Positions 54,433 to 64,000 of a stretch of DNA of 64,000 nt are shown here, in pieces. The notes below the pieces were generated by a model that saw only the letters and a program-made list of their open reading frames with translations, was not told the origin of the DNA and made no database searches. The DNA lies in the NCBI RefSeq assembly GCF_014696315.1, contig NZ_JACJPX010000039.1, positions 1-64,000 on the forward strand. The letters are read 5' to 3'. Made by a program: the position numbers and the translations under genes. The DNA comes from Calothrix membranacea FACHB-236 (GTDB lineage: Bacteria > Cyanobacteriota > Cyanobacteriia > Cyanobacteriales > Nostocaceae). Numbering within the stretch: the stretch's first letter is position 1; every line of letters begins with the position of its first letter.

Positions 54433-55560
54433 TTAATGAGCTTTTGCAACACCATTAGCACCAGGTTTTGCTCCTGCTGCTTGTGGTGCGCCACCGATGA
54501 GACGTTGAATTTCATCAGGTTTGGAAGTTTTAGACATAGCAGCTTCAAAAGAGATAGTTCCCGCTTTATACAAATCAGCTAAAACTTTTTCCAGGGTTTG
54601 CATACCCAACTTACCCCCAGTCTGGATTGCGGAGTAAATTTGAGATGTTTTACCTTCTCGAATTAAGTTAGAAATAGCAGGAGTAATAACCATAATTTCT
54701 TGAGCCATCACCCGACCATATTCACCTGGTTTGGGGTTTTTCTTGGGTACTAAAGTTTGGCTAAACACAGCTACTAAAGAGTTAGAAAGTTGCACCCGTA
54801 CCTGGGTTTGTCTTTCGTGGGGGAAAACGTCAATAATCCGGTCAACAGTTTGTGCAGCAGAACTGGTGTGCAAAGTTCCAAATACTAAGTGCCCTGTTTC
54901 CGCAGCAGAAATAGCCAAAGAAATCGTTTCCAAATCCCGCATTTCTCCAACCAGAATAATATCTGGATCTTCCCGCAAAGCTGCTTTCAAAGCATTAGCA
55001 AAACTCTTGGTATCTTCACCAAGTTGTCGCTGGTGAACCAAGCTTTTAATTGGTTCATACACAAATTCAATTGGATCTTCCACCGTCAAGATATGCTCTG
55101 CCTTGGTGCGGTTAATCAAGTCAATCATTGCCGCCAAAGTAGTTGTCTTACCAGAACCAGTGGGCCCTGTCACCAAAATCAATCCTCTGGGCTTTTCTGT
55201 CATTTCCCGGACTACATCTGGCAACCCTAATTTGTCAAAGTTAGGAATTTTTGAGCTGAGAGCACGTAAACAAGCAGCGTAGGAACCACGATCCTTATAA
55301 ACATTGACGCGGAACCGAGCCAAGCCTTTTACACCATAAGAACAATCTAGTTCCCAGGTCTGTTCTAAAGTTTTACGCTGAGTATTGTTGAGCATACTAA
55401 AAATCAGTCTCTGACACTGATCTGCAGTCAATACATGCTCGCCTATGGGAGTGAGTTTGCCACTAATTCGGAAATAGGGTGGTAAACCTGCGGATAAATG
55501 CAGATCTGAACCCCCCATTTCAATCATCTGCTCCATCAAGTCTTCAATCATCATCTCCAT
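54433..55560 (-). CDS. pilT: Pilus retraction ATPase PilT
   Basis: A 375-residue GspE/PilT ATPase. Walker A GPTGSGKTT is at 132-140, followed by the Asp box (VEDPIEF), Walker B (DPDIILVGEMRD, characteristic GEMRD of PilT rather than GETRD of PilB) and the His box. It powers retraction of type IV pili, needed for motility and DNA uptake. The C-terminus is Ala/Gly-rich. It is 45 bases after pilB. Confidence 0.95.
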   Translation of the reverse strand: MEMMIEDLMEQMIEMGGSDLHLSAGLPPYFRISGKLTPIGEHVLTADQCQRLIFSMLNNTQRKTLEQTWELDCSYGVKGLARFRVNVYKDRGSYAACLRALSSKIPNFDKLGLPDVVREMTEKPRGLILVTGPTGSGKTTTLAAMIDLINRTKAEHILTVEDPIEFVYEPIKSLVHQRQLGEDTKSFANALKAALREDPDIILVGEMRDLETISLAISAAETGHLVFGTLHTSSAAQTVDRIIDVFPHERQTQVRVQLSNSLVAVFSQTLVPKKNPKPGEYGRVMAQEIMVITPAISNLIREGKTSQIYSAIQTGGKLGMQTLEKVLADLYKAGTISFEAAMSKTSKPDEIQRLIGGAPQAAGAKPGANGVAKAH

Positions 55561-55605
55561 AGTTTTGTCTCCCTAGTTGTTTGTTATTTGACTTTTGATA
55601 TTTGA

Positions 55606-57621
55606 CTAATCACTAAAGCGAGGTGTCAGACAGTAGGGACAATCTAGCCATTCCGGTTGTAATGTGGCATCACAAGTGCGGCACGTCAGACCACTCTTGC
55701 GTTTAGCTTTTAATTCCGCTTCCAAACCGGTATCAGTAAAGGTGACTCGCTCAACTTCTTCTAGGGTGGTGGAGCCTTGGCGTACTAAATCTAGGCTGTA
55801 AGCCAGCAAGGTTTTCATCCCTTCTTCTACTGCTACTTCCTTAATTCGTTCCGTTGGTGCTTCTTCGTTAATGAGAGTTTGCAAGTTTTCGGTGATTCGC
55901 ATAACTTCATAAACACCACAACGCCCTTTATATCCAACGCCATTACAGGTGGAACATACTTGTTGACCTTTGGCTTTGGCTTCCGCTTGGGCTTCGTTAG
56001 ACAAGGAATTAGCTTTGTAGAAAGTGACATTGACTTCCTGAGAAGCAGACATACCATAACGAGCCAGTTCTTCGGTTGTAGGAGTATAGGGAATACGACA
56101 ATCAGGACAAACACGCCTAACCAAACGTTGTGCTAATACACCAATCAAAGAACTAGAAACCATGAAAGGTTCAATGCCCATTTCTCCCAAACGAGCGATC
56201 GCACCTGGGGCATCATTGGTGTGTAAGGTGGTTAATACTAAGTGACCTGTTAAGGCTGCCTCAATTGCAGTTTTTGCAGTTTCTTTGTCTCTGGTTTCAC
56301 CCACGAGTAACACATCCGGATCTTGCCGCAAAAAAGCCCGCAAAGCGGTAGCAAAATCTAGCCCTTTTTCCCGAATTACCTGTACTTGAGTAATCCCTGG
56401 CAAACTGTACTCAATCGGGTCTTCTACTGTACTGATGTTGACTCCAGGATCGTTCTTTTCTGCCAATGCTGAATACAGCGAGGTGGTCTTACCAGAACCA
56501 GTTGGGCCTGTAACTAGAATCAACCCAAAGGGACGGCTGACCATGTCCTTAACAATATCTAAGGTTTCCTGGTCGGTAATTAGCTTATGTAATCCCAGTT
56601 GAGTGGAGGAGTTATCCAAAATCCGCAGACAAATCTTTTCCCCGTAGCGACTGGGTAAGGTGTTGACGCGGAAATCGACTTTACGTCCCTCAAACATCCG
56701 CCGGATACGTCCGTCTTGGGGTAAACGTCTCTCAGCAATGTCTAGGCTAGAAATGATTTTAAACCTCGCTGTTACCGCCGCCACGATTTTTTTCGGCAGG
56801 GGGTCAAACGCTTGACGCAGCACCCCATCCTTACGAAAGCGAATACGGAGATTTTCTTCCTGCGGTTCAATATGAATATCCGAAACCTTTTCATGCAAGG
56901 CTTTAGCCAGAATTCTATTCACGAGATTGATGACTGGTGCATCTTCTGCACCTTTCATCGCTGCTCCTAAATCAGCTTCCATATCTTCAGGAGCATCATC
57001 CAAATCAAGATTATTCAGGTTTTCTAAATCTTGATTGATATCTGTAAACTTCTCTTGTTCTAGATGTTTTTGCCTAATTGCGAGTTCATCTAGGTATTGA
57101 TTAATCAGCTGTTGGTAATCTTCCTGGGTAATTACCATGCGCTGCAAAGCTAAACCTTGTGGGCGCAAGATGCGGTTGAGGTCATCCGAAGCTTCTAGGT
57201 TATCCGGATCGACCATCGCCACCAAAACGCAAGGTGGGGTTTGGTCGTCATGTTTTGATAGGGGTATTAAGCGATGGCGACGACAAATGTCTACGGGAAT
57301 GAGGGTTTCAATTAACCTCCCCACCATCGTATTAGCAAGTTGGTTGACTTCCGGATCGAGGAATTCAACCCCGTATAGTATTTTTAATTCAAATAACTGT
57401 TGTTTTTTGTATTGTCTAACTAATTCAGGTGAGAGTTGCCGCCCGGTAATCGACTCTAGTACTTCCGTTAAAGGTGTGCCAGATTTGCGGCTTTCAATGA
57501 GCGCCTGTCTCATCTGTTCGTTATTAACATAGCCAGTCTGTACTAGCTTGTTGCCAAAGGGCGAAAACTCTGTTTTTGTAGTTAGAGCGGTACTGCGCCG
57601 TTGCGGTGACGAGTAAGTCAT
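55606..57621 (-). CDS. pilB: Pilus extension ATPase PilB
   Basis: I use the ATG at 57621 (MTYSSPQRRSTALTT), matching homologues I remember; an ATG 22 codons earlier is possible. The 671-residue enzyme has an N-terminal MshEN-like domain (about 20-150), the ATPase core with Walker A GPTGSGKTT near 372, GETRD and LTTLHTND, and the usual tetracysteine zinc site (CPDC and CSTC). In addition the extreme C-terminus carries CRTC and CPYC, a second zinc-ribbon-like pair. The MshEN type can bind c-di-GMP in some homologues. It starts the pilBTC set, divergent from grpE. Confidence 0.92.
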   Translation of the reverse strand: MTYSSPQRRSTALTTKTEFSPFGNKLVQTGYVNNEQMRQALIESRKSGTPLTEVLESITGRQLSPELVRQYKKQQLFELKILYGVEFLDPEVNQLANTMVGRLIETLIPVDICRRHRLIPLSKHDDQTPPCVLVAMVDPDNLEASDDLNRILRPQGLALQRMVITQEDYQQLINQYLDELAIRQKHLEQEKFTDINQDLENLNNLDLDDAPEDMEADLGAAMKGAEDAPVINLVNRILAKALHEKVSDIHIEPQEENLRIRFRKDGVLRQAFDPLPKKIVAAVTARFKIISSLDIAERRLPQDGRIRRMFEGRKVDFRVNTLPSRYGEKICLRILDNSSTQLGLHKLITDQETLDIVKDMVSRPFGLILVTGPTGSGKTTSLYSALAEKNDPGVNISTVEDPIEYSLPGITQVQVIREKGLDFATALRAFLRQDPDVLLVGETRDKETAKTAIEAALTGHLVLTTLHTNDAPGAIARLGEMGIEPFMVSSSLIGVLAQRLVRRVCPDCRIPYTPTTEELARYGMSASQEVNVTFYKANSLSNEAQAEAKAKGQQVCSTCNGVGYKGRCGVYEVMRITENLQTLINEEAPTERIKEVAVEEGMKTLLAYSLDLVRQGSTTLEEVERVTFTDTGLEAELKAKRKSGLTCRTCDATLQPEWLDCPYCLTPRFSD

Positions 57622-58040
57622 ATATGAGCAATGGGTAGGGAAAACCTCTGAGTAAAGTATTCCCAGGCTGTGCCCCATAATTCTCATTTACAGTGAGTAA
57701 ATTATCACTAAATATTTTTTATGCTGAGGGATAAGGACTGGGTAATGGGTAATTGGTAATTGGTAATGGGGAGAAATACCAGATCACAAATGCTCCATAC
57801 TCATGCCCAACATGGTAAAAAAAATAACTTATTAGTAAAATAATTGAGGTAAAAGGCGATCGCATCTCACTCTAGCAACGACGTTCGGGTTACCGCCCTA
57901 GGAGCATATACGCTAATGCGTTCACCATTTGTCACAATAAGATGACGGTGACATCACTTCCAGGAAAAGTATGAGCAAGAAAACCACCTCAATTTGTGTG
58001 GTGAAATCATGCCATAAATAGTATCTGGGATGAGTGGACA
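57622..58040. other. Divergent promoter region pilB/grpE
   Basis: This 419-base gap must hold both promoters. It contains TTGGTAA-type heptamers at about 57742-57770 and a HIP1 octamer near 57857. I saw no CIRCE element (TTAGCACTC...GAGTGCTAA) and no gene. Confidence 0.45.
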
Positions 58041-58787
58041 ATGATAGACGAAAATAAACAGGTAAACAATACAAGCCAGCCATTGGGTGAACCAATAGAG
58101 GTAAAGCAAGCAATGATGAGCGACTCCGCAGCCCAAATAAACTTTAACGAATCTGGCAGCGAGGTGACTGAGCCAGTGGCAGCCACAACAAATGTATCAG
58201 GAGATACACCAGCTACACCTGACAATGGTGTTGCAGCTTCTGAGAGAACCGAAGAACAAACGGCCGCTTTAGCAGGATTGACTCAACAAATTGAGTCTCT
58301 CAAAGCGCAACTAGAAGAGCGCAGCACTCAATATCTGCGAATTGCGGCAGATTTTGAGAATTACCGCAAACGCAACCAAAAAGAAAAAGAAGATTTAGAA
58401 GTACAGGTGAAGCGAAATACGATTACGGAATTGCTGCCAGTAGTCGATAATTTTGAGCGGGCGCGATCGCACCTCAAACCCCAAACTGATAGCGAAATGA
58501 CAATTCATAAAAGCTATCAAGGTGTTTACAAGCAATTAGTGGACTGCTTGAAACGCTTAGGTGTATCCCCAATGCGTCCCGAAGGTCAAGAATTCGATCC
58601 TAATCTGCATGAAGCCGTAATGCGCGAACCTACGGATGAACATCCAGAAGGAACAGTGTTAGAAGAGTTAGTACGCGGATATTACTTGGGTGAACGCGTA
58701 CTGCGCCATGCAATGGTGAAGGTGGCTGCTCCCAAGGAAGATACACTACCTGCACAAGATAATCAGTCGAGTTCTGACAACTCTTAA
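58041..58787 (+). CDS. grpE: Nucleotide exchange factor GrpE
   Basis: The 248-residue protein has an acidic, low-complexity N-terminal 70 residues, then a long coiled coil (about 75-150, [32 protein letters not shown]) and the beta-domain ending [15 protein letters not shown]...[10 protein letters not shown]. GrpE homodimers release ADP from DnaK and act as thermosensor. Length is usual for cyanobacteria, which have an extended N-terminus. It begins the grpE-dnaK-dnaJ group. Confidence 0.95.
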   Translation: MIDENKQVNNTSQPLGEPIEVKQAMMSDSAAQINFNESGSEVTEPVAATTNVSGDTPATPDNGVAASERTEEQTAALAGLTQQIESLKAQLEERSTQYLRIAADFENYRKRNQKEKEDLEVQVKRNTITELLPVVDNFERARSHLKPQTDSEMTIHKSYQGVYKQLVDCLKRLGVSPMRPEGQEFDPNLHEAVMREPTDEHPEGTVLEELVRGYYLGERVLRHAMVKVAAPKEDTLPAQDNQSSSDNS

Positions 58788-59119
58788 TCTGTAGTTGCTC
58801 GCCTCACTGACCAAAAGTGCCTTGGTTGTTACAAGGGCGAGCATCACAGATCTCAATCAAGGTAGTTCTGTTGACGGTTAGCCGAAGTTTAGCAAGCCGT
58901 CATTTGGTAGTAGCTCTCACACAAGGTGCGGCTCTGTGACAAGAAGCCGCCCCCAAAGTCAAAGCAACCCCTTACCGATCCAATGCTGTACTTCTTGCTT
59001 ACCCCCAGTAACCTGATTTTCTTAGGCGGTTTCGTGAGTGTTAGCCTGTAGCAAAAAAATAACATAAGATAGTCCGCAAAGCCTCACGGCAGCATAAGTA
59101 CGTAAATATACTGAACAGT
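58788..59119. other. grpE-dnaK intergenic region with stem-loops
   Basis: GACGGTTAGC (58873-58882) can pair with GCAAGCCGTC (58892-58901) at 8 of 10 positions, and GCGGCT with AGCCGC further on (about 58927-58950). One of them may be a grpE terminator and the remainder the dnaK leader. No CIRCE element was found. Confidence 0.4.
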
Positions 59120-61078
59120 ATGGGAAAAGTTATTGGGATCGACTTAGGTACTACGAACAGTTGCGTTGCAGTTTTAGAAGGTGGTCAACCAGTGGTGATC
59201 GCTAATTCCGAGGGTGGACGCACTACTCCTAGTATTGTGGGATTTGGTAAGGGGGGCGATCGCTTGGTTGGTCAGCTGGCGAAACGACAAGCCGTCACAA
59301 ATGCCGAAAACACAGTATTTAGTATTAAAAGATTTATTGGTCGGCGCTGGGAAGAAACCGCAACAGAACGCGATCGCTCGCCTTATCAATGTGTGAAAGG
59401 TCGCGATGATACTGTTGATGTCCAAATTCGCGGACGTAACTATACACCCCAAGAAGTTTCTGCCATGATTCTACAGAAACTCAAACAGGATGCAGAAAAT
59501 TTTCTGGGTGAAACTGTTAGTCAGGCAGTAATTACCGTACCAGCATATTTCACCGATGCCCAAAGGCAAGCTACCAAAGACGCAGGTACCATTGCTGGGT
59601 TAGAAGTCTTACGAATCATTAACGAACCGACTGCAGCTGCATTAGCCTTTGGTTTAGATAAGCACAATGAAGAACAGTTAATTTTAGTCTTTGACTTGGG
59701 AGGCGGTACCTTTGACGTATCCATCCTGCAACTGGGAGATGGAGTTTTTGAAGTCAAAGCCACTAATGGTAATAATCAATTGGGTGGTGACGACTTTGAT
59801 GACTGTGTGATTCGCTGGATTGTTGAACGCTTCGTGCAAGAAGAGAAAATTGACCTTTCCCAAGACAAGATGGCTCTGCAACGGCTCAGGGAAGCAGCAG
59901 AAAAGGCAAAAATTGAACTGTCTCACATGGCAAGCACCTCGATTAACTTGCCTTTTATTACCGCCGATGAAACAGGCCCGAAGCATCTAGAACTTGAACT
60001 CAGCCGCTCGAAATTTGAAGAACTGACAGCCCATTTGATTGAAGCTACCATCGAACCGATGATTCAAGCGCTCAAGGATTCCGATCACAAAGCACAAGAT
60101 ATAGATCGGATCATTTTGGTTGGTGGTTCTACTCGCATTCCTGCCGTTCAAAACGCTCTCATCAAGTTTTTCAATGGTAAAACACCCGATCGCTCTGTTA
60201 ACCCTGATGAAGCTGTAGCACTGGGTGCGGCTGTCCAAGCTGGTGTGATTGGTGGTGAAGTCGATAATCTCTTGCTATTGGATGTAATTCCCCTGTCTTT
60301 GGGAATTGAAACTTTGGGAGAAGTTTTTACCAAAATCATTGAACGTAACACAACAATTCCTACTAGCAGATCCCAGGTTTTTTCCACCGCCGTTGATGGG
60401 CAAACCTCTGTCGAAATTCATGTTCTCCAAGGTGAACGCGCAATGGCGCGGGATAACAAAAGTTTGGGTAAGTTCCTGTTAGCAGGAATTCCCCCAGCCC
60501 CCCGTGGTGTGCCACAAATTGAAGTATCTTTTGAAATCGATGTCAATGGCATCCTCAAGGTTTCTGCCCAAGACAAAGGTACTGGTAGAGAACAAAGCAT
60601 TCGCATTACCAATACAGGTGGCTTGAGTAACCAAGAAGTAGAAAGGATGAGGCAAGCAGCCGAAGCCTTTGCCGAAGAAGATAAACGTCGTAAAGAACTG
60701 GTAGAACTGAAAAATCAAGCCGAGAATTTATTCTTTAGTTACGATTCGACTGTTAGAGATAATGGTGACTTAATTGGCGAAGATATGAAAGTTTTGGCTA
60801 ATGAAAAAGTCAATCATCTGAAAGCGGCAATGACTAACCCCAGTATTTCTATACAGGAATTTCAGCAGTATTTGGATGACTTCCAAAAAACCTTATTTGC
60901 CATTGGTGCGAATGTCTACAACCGCGCTAACAACCAACTGGATGAGGGACAAGAAGTTTCCGAAGAACTTTTTACCTCACAACCAGAGCAACCAATTAGT
61001 GGCACCCTAATACCAGAATTTAACTTTGATTTTGATGACGAAAATACTGCACAGGCTGATTACGAGGCGATAGATTAG
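59120..61078 (+). CDS. dnaK: Molecular chaperone DnaK (Hsp70)
   Basis: The 652-residue Hsp70 has all ATPase signatures: [11 protein letters not shown] (5-15), [12 protein letters not shown] (about 194-205) and [13 protein letters not shown] (about 333-345), then the substrate-binding domain (about 385-500) and lid. The C-terminus ends in an acidic tail rather than EEVD, as in bacteria. Cyanobacteria carry several DnaKs; position between grpE and dnaJ suggests the housekeeping stress member. It works with DnaJ and GrpE encoded on either side. Confidence 0.95.
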   Translation: MGKVIGIDLGTTNSCVAVLEGGQPVVIANSEGGRTTPSIVGFGKGGDRLVGQLAKRQAVTNAENTVFSIKRFIGRRWEETATERDRSPYQCVKGRDDTVDVQIRGRNYTPQEVSAMILQKLKQDAENFLGETVSQAVITVPAYFTDAQRQATKDAGTIAGLEVLRIINEPTAAALAFGLDKHNEEQLILVFDLGGGTFDVSILQLGDGVFEVKATNGNNQLGGDDFDDCVIRWIVERFVQEEKIDLSQDKMALQRLREAAEKAKIELSHMASTSINLPFITADETGPKHLELELSRSKFEELTAHLIEATIEPMIQALKDSDHKAQDIDRIILVGGSTRIPAVQNALIKFFNGKTPDRSVNPDEAVALGAAVQAGVIGGEVDNLLLLDVIPLSLGIETLGEVFTKIIERNTTIPTSRSQVFSTAVDGQTSVEIHVLQGERAMARDNKSLGKFLLAGIPPAPRGVPQIEVSFEIDVNGILKVSAQDKGTGREQSIRITNTGGLSNQEVERMRQAAEAFAEEDKRRKELVELKNQAENLFFSYDSTVRDNGDLIGEDMKVLANEKVNHLKAAMTNPSISIQEFQQYLDDFQKTLFAIGANVYNRANNQLDEGQEVSEELFTSQPEQPISGTLIPEFNFDFDDENTAQADYEAID

Positions 61079-61238
61079 GTATTTGGTACTGGGTACCAGG
61101 GATTGGCGACAGGGAATTGGCGATAGAAAAAAGGCGACAGACAATTAAGTACTAAATCTGAGAAATTAAGCATTCACGTTTAATGCAAATTGAGCCTTGG
61201 AAACTTGGAGTTTTGTAGATAGGGACAAAAAGGCTAAC

Positions 61239-61272
61239 TTAGAAACCCTTATGGCATCATAAGCGTTTCTAA
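61239..61272. repeat. Hairpin with 15-bp stem in the dnaK-dnaJ gap
   Basis: TTAGAAACCCTTATG (61239-61253) and CATAAGCGTTTCTAA (61258-61272) pair with one mismatch around a GCAT loop. It is 160 bases past the dnaK stop and may terminate that transcript, though no T run follows. Confidence 0.6.
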
Positions 61273-61462
61273 ATTCACATTAGACGCAATTAAGTATTGA
61301 GTATGGAAAATTGGCTATTAAGTAATGGGTATTGATATCAGCAATTAATTTAAAAAAAGTATTCCTAATCCCTAGCCCCTAGTTCCTAATCCCGAATTTT
61401 GCTAGATTGTAGAAGCGAATTGCCGTGGGCTAGAAGGTGTCCCAGCACTGATACCAAAATGC

Positions 61463-61530
61463 AGATGGGGGGTTTTCCACACCAATAGGTGCGGCTAGCC
61501 CCTCTGGTAGATGGCGGGGTTTTCCCTACC
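61463..61530. repeat. Spaced duplicate of a 21-bp motif upstream of dnaJ
   Basis: AGATGGGGGGTTTTCCACAC (61463) recurs as AGATGGCGGGGTTTTCCCTA (61509), 46 bases apart, each followed by C(C). GGTGCGGCTAGCCCC and CTACCTAGGTAG nearby add dyads. The block lies 310 bases before dnaJ in the 61079-61843 gap, which also has heptamer repeats (about 61083-61135) and is otherwise empty. Confidence 0.45.
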
Positions 61531-61843
61531 TAGGTAGCACAATTGTAAAAGAGACAGCCTCAGGCAATGAGAAAAGAGAGCAGAAATTTACTTTGCTCAT
61601 CGTTTCCTTAACTTTTATCATCTTCCACGATGAAAGCGCCTGTTGCTAAATATATGCTGGTGATTTTTGTAAAGAGGAAAAGGTAAAATCAATTATTAAC
61701 AAAAATTAACTTCTACCTTTCACCCTCTTGCTTCTACCATGCCATATGCTAACCTGCGGGAATGCCTCCGGCAAATAAGCCAGGAAACCTGTTGACAGCA
61801 TTGGCTCTTCTGCTTTCTTCCTTCTAACTTTTACCTTTGCTAT

Positions 61844-62962
61844 ATGGCCCGCGACTATTATGAAATTCTGGGTGTCTCTCGTGACGCCGACAAAGAAGAA
61901 ATCAAACAAGCCTACCGCCGCTTAGCCCGGAAGTATCACCCAGACGTGAACAAAGAACCGGGAGCAGAGGAGCGGTTTAAGGAAATTAATCATGCTTATG
62001 AAGTACTTTCCGAACCAGAAATCAGAGAACGTTATAACCGTTTTGGTGAAGCTGGAGTCTCTGGTGCAGGTGCTGGCTACCAAGATGTGAGTGAAGGCTT
62101 TGCCGATATCTTTGAAAGCATTTTCAGCGGCTTTGCTGGTGGAATGGGTGGTCAAACACAAAGAAGACGCAGTGGGCCTGTACGGGGTGATGACCTGCGC
62201 TTAGACCTGAAGTTAGATTTTAGAGAAGCGGTATTTGGCGGTGAAAAAGAAATTCGCATTTCGCATCTAGAAACCTGTGATATCTGTAGCGGTTCCGGTG
62301 CAAAACCAGGAACTCGTCCGCGGACTTGTTCAACTTGTAGCGGTTCTGGTCAAGTACGTCGCGTGACGAGAACGCCTTTTGGCAGTTTTACCCAAGTTTC
62401 CACTTGTCCTACCTGTAACGGGACGGGGATGGTGATTGAAGATAAATGTGAAGCCTGTGATGGTAAAGGCACAAATCAAATCACCAAGAAACTGAAAATT
62501 ACCATTCCCGCGGGTGTGGATAATGGTACGCGCTTGCGAATCTCTCAAGAAGGAGATGCAGGACAAAGAGGAGGCCCACCAGGAGATTTATACGTCTATT
62601 TATTTGTAAATGAAGACGAAGAATTTCATCGGGATGGCATTAACATTCTTTCGGAAATTAAAGTTAGTTACCTGCAAGCAATTTTAGGCTGCCGTTTGGA
62701 GGTAGATACGGTTGATGGGCCAGTGGAATTAATCATTCCCCCAGGAACCCAGCCTAATACAGTCATGAAGTTAGAAAATCGTGGTGTCCCACGCTTAGGT
62801 AATCCTGTAAGTCGGGGTGACCATTTGCTGACGGTACTAATTGATATTCCAACCAAGGTAACCCCAGAGGAGAGAGAATTGTTAGAGAAGCTCGCTAAAA
62901 TTAAGGGAGACCGCACTGGTAAAGGTGGTCTAGAAGGATTCTTGGGTAATCTGTTTAAGTAA
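61844..62962 (+). CDS. dnaJ: Molecular chaperone DnaJ (type I Hsp40)
   Basis: The 372-residue type I J-protein has the J-domain with HPD at residues 32-34, a Gly/Phe-rich segment (about 75-115), four CxxCxGxG zinc repeats ([32 protein letters not shown], about 145-215) and the C-terminal substrate domains. It stimulates DnaK ATPase. The stop TAA shares a base with the next ATG (TAATG), so translation of the sulphur-carrier gene is likely coupled. Confidence 0.95.
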   Translation: MARDYYEILGVSRDADKEEIKQAYRRLARKYHPDVNKEPGAEERFKEINHAYEVLSEPEIRERYNRFGEAGVSGAGAGYQDVSEGFADIFESIFSGFAGGMGGQTQRRRSGPVRGDDLRLDLKLDFREAVFGGEKEIRISHLETCDICSGSGAKPGTRPRTCSTCSGSGQVRRVTRTPFGSFTQVSTCPTCNGTGMVIEDKCEACDGKGTNQITKKLKITIPAGVDNGTRLRISQEGDAGQRGGPPGDLYVYLFVNEDEEFHRDGINILSEIKVSYLQAILGCRLEVDTVDGPVELIIPPGTQPNTVMKLENRGVPRLGNPVSRGDHLLTVLIDIPTKVTPEERELLEKLAKIKGDRTGKGGLEGFLGNLFK

Positions 62963-63219
62963 TGAAGCTATCTTCTCTCTCATCTCCTGATGCTCAACTT
63001 GATTTACGCGGGACTCCTTGCCCGATTAATTTTGTGCGGACAAAATTACGTCTGGAAAAAATGCCACCTGGAGGTTTGCTAGAAGTCTGGCTAGACCCAG
63101 GGGAGCCAATTGAGCAAGTTCCTGATAGCTTGGTAATGGCCGGCTATCAAGTAGAGCAAATTGCGGATTGCACTGGTTATTTTTCCTTGTTGGTACGCCG
63201 CCCGGCGATCGCCCAATGA
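62962..63219 (+). CDS. TusA-family sulphur carrier protein
   Basis: The 85-residue protein has the TusA/SirA fold with the key Cys in GTPCPINFVRTKL (about 17-29) followed by LEVWLDPGEPIEQVPDSL. The Cys carries persulphide sulphur in tRNA thiolation, cofactor or sulphur metabolism pathways. Its start overlaps the dnaJ stop by 1 nt and its stop overlaps the rsgA start by 4 nt (ATGA), so the three genes form one translational unit. The specific pathway is unknown. Confidence 0.88.
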   Translation: MKLSSLSSPDAQLDLRGTPCPINFVRTKLRLEKMPPGGLLEVWLDPGEPIEQVPDSLVMAGYQVEQIADCTGYFSLLVRRPAIAQ

Positions 63220-64000
63220 CAGGAGAAGTTGATTTTGCTACTGGACAGTTACTCGGTACAGTGTTAGCTGTACAGGCAAATTTTTATCAAGTACAGCTGG
63301 ATGTAGGGGACAAGGAGACAAGGGGAATAGGTGAGACAGCGTTGCGAGAGGGTTTCCCTCCGCAGGCGACTGCTTTCCCCGAAGGGGTTCTCGAAGAGTC
63401 CCCGACGAAGGGGGACAAGGAGAAAAAATCCGATGAAAATGTCAGAGACTCCTCCTATCCCTCAATGCTCCTTTGCACCCGCAGAACACGCTTGAAAAAA
63501 ATTGGTCAACAGGTGATGGTGGGCGATCGCGTCGTTATTGAAGAACCCGATTGGGCTGGCGGACGTGGTGCGATCGCTGATGTTCTACCCCGTCAAACTG
63601 AGTTAGACCGTCCACCAATTGCTAATGCCAACCAAATTCTGCTGGTATTTGCTGTTGCCGATCCGCCTTTGGAACCCTATCAGTTAAGTCGCTTTTTGGT
63701 GAAAGGGGAATCTACTAATTTAGATGTGCTGTTATGCCTGAATAAAAGTGATTTAGTTTCACCACAAATGCAACAGGAGATTAGCGATCGCTTGATTGCT
63801 TGGGGTTATCAGCCAATATTTATTAGCGTCAGGAATGGTATAAATATTGACCATTTATCTGAATATCTAAATAATAAAATTACCGTAATAGCTGGCCCAT
63901 CTGGGGTTGGCAAATCAAGTTTAATTAATTCACTGGTTCCTAATGTAAATTTGCGCGTTGGTGAAGTATCAGGTAAATTAGCTCGCGGTCGCCACACTAC
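63216..64000 (+). CDS. rsgA: Ribosome small-subunit GTPase RsgA with an inserted segment, cut by the window edge
   Basis: The frame opens at the ATG at 63216, inside the previous gene's stop, and remains open for 261 codons to the window end. Motifs occur in circularly permuted order: the G4 motif NKSD, then the P-loop GPSGVGKSS near residue 230, typical of RsgA, which checks 30S ribosome maturation. The OB-fold begins GTVLAVQANFYQVQLDV (14-30) and resumes LLCTRRTRLKKIGQQVMVGD (85-104). The 54 residues between (31-84) are hydrophilic, low in resemblance, and encoded by palindromic repeat DNA (63307-63466). The C-terminal zinc domain is outside the window. Confidence 0.88.
   Translation, partial: MTGEVDFATGQLLGTVLAVQANFYQVQLDVGDKETRGIGETALREGFPPQATAFPEGVLEESPTKGDKEKKSDENVRDSSYPSMLLCTRRTRLKKIGQQVMVGDRVVIEEPDWAGGRGAIADVLPRQTELDRPPIANANQILLVFAVADPPLEPYQLSRFLVKGESTNLDVLLCLNKSDLVSPQMQQEISDRLIAWGYQPIFISVRNGINIDHLSEYLNNKITVIAGPSGVGKSSLINSLVPNVNLRVGEVSGKLARGRHT
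63340..63420. repeat. Palindromic repeat cluster inside rsgA
   Basis: GAGAGGGTTTCCCTCCGCAG and TTTCCCCGAAGGGGTTCTCG form nested dyads; GGGGACAAGGAG flanks both sides (63307-63318 and 63411-63422). The GTTTCCCTCCGCAGGCGAC core is of the same type as the GTCTCCGCAGGAG repeat nested in the transposable element at 50641. Confidence 0.6.

Noticed and set aside
58788-59119. CIRCE heat-shock operator before dnaK
   Set aside because: No TTAGCACTC/GAGTGCTAA inverted repeat is present.
1-64000. tRNA, rRNA, tmRNA or other standard RNA genes
   Set aside because: No T-loop/acceptor combination or rRNA core was recognised by eye; a tRNA or covariance-model scan would be decisive.

Overview
The window is chromosomal DNA of a cyanobacterium, most likely a filamentous heterocyst-forming one (Nostocales). 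The evidence is the frequent HIP1 octamer GCGATCGC, many arrays of heptamer repeats (TTGGTAA/GGGTAAT type) and small palindromic repeats between genes, and typically cyanobacterial genes: an NblS/Hik33-type sensor kinase next to purD, a pilB-pilT-pilC cluster facing grpE-dnaK-dnaJ, cyanobacterial DUF928 and DUF3598 families, a CHASE2/AAA-like protein and a TPR-CHAT protease. No rRNA, tRNA or CRISPR array was recognised.

Layout. 1-3.0 kb: edge of an IS701-type transposase, a retropepsin-like protease, a Tat-exported dienelactone hydrolase and a quinone oxidoreductase. 3.3-12.2 kb: an envelope/signalling island of DUF928 protein facing a minus-strand operon of CHASE2-AAA protein, haemagglutinin-type exoprotein and TPR-CHAT protease (the last two overlap by 4 nt). 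12.4-17.6 kb: a class II lanthipeptide locus with a mersacidin/lichenicidin-type precursor, a LanM synthetase and a heme-oxygenase-like diiron protein. Precursor and diiron gene are preceded by related control regions built on a 10-bp repeat. 17.8-23.4 kb: HEAT lipoprotein, VMAP-type HTH plus AAA-like protein, DUF2809 protein and SLH/WG-repeat protein. 23.7-27.6 kb: DUF3598 protein, then a minus-strand set of red chlorophyll catabolite reductase homologue, nitrilase-like protein without the usual catalytic Cys, and aldehyde dehydrogenase. 27.6-31.1 kb: a HicB/VapC-like toxin-antitoxin pair bracketed by an exact 22-bp direct repeat, an NmrA-family gene whose start codon lies in one copy, a 5'-truncated hydrolase, an SMR exporter and a truncated haemoglobin. 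31.5-41.2 kb: isocitrate-lyase-family enzyme, ankyrin protein, KptA, NblS, PurD and a VIT/vWA protein. 41.3-47 kb: small conserved proteins and a hopanoid/squalene set (squalene synthase, HpnJ, HpnK). 48-57.6 kb: 7TM-HD phosphodiesterase, saccharopine-dehydrogenase-like protein, and type IV pilus motor genes pilB, pilT and pilC. 58-64 kb: grpE, dnaK, dnaJ, a TusA-like gene and the start of rsgA; the last three overlap or abut.

Beyond the genes, the most informative DNA structures are: the decamer arrays of the lanthipeptide locus; the 22-bp repeats around the toxin-antitoxin cassette; two copies of a small non-coding transposable element with about 20-bp terminal inverted repeats and 10-bp target duplications (41325-41450 and 50573-50742, opposite orientations); an in-frame block of repeat DNA inside the OB-fold of rsgA; and a perfect 24-bp inverted repeat upstream of the isocitrate-lyase-family gene. 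Family assignments rest on reading translated sequence and motifs from memory; no database search was run.
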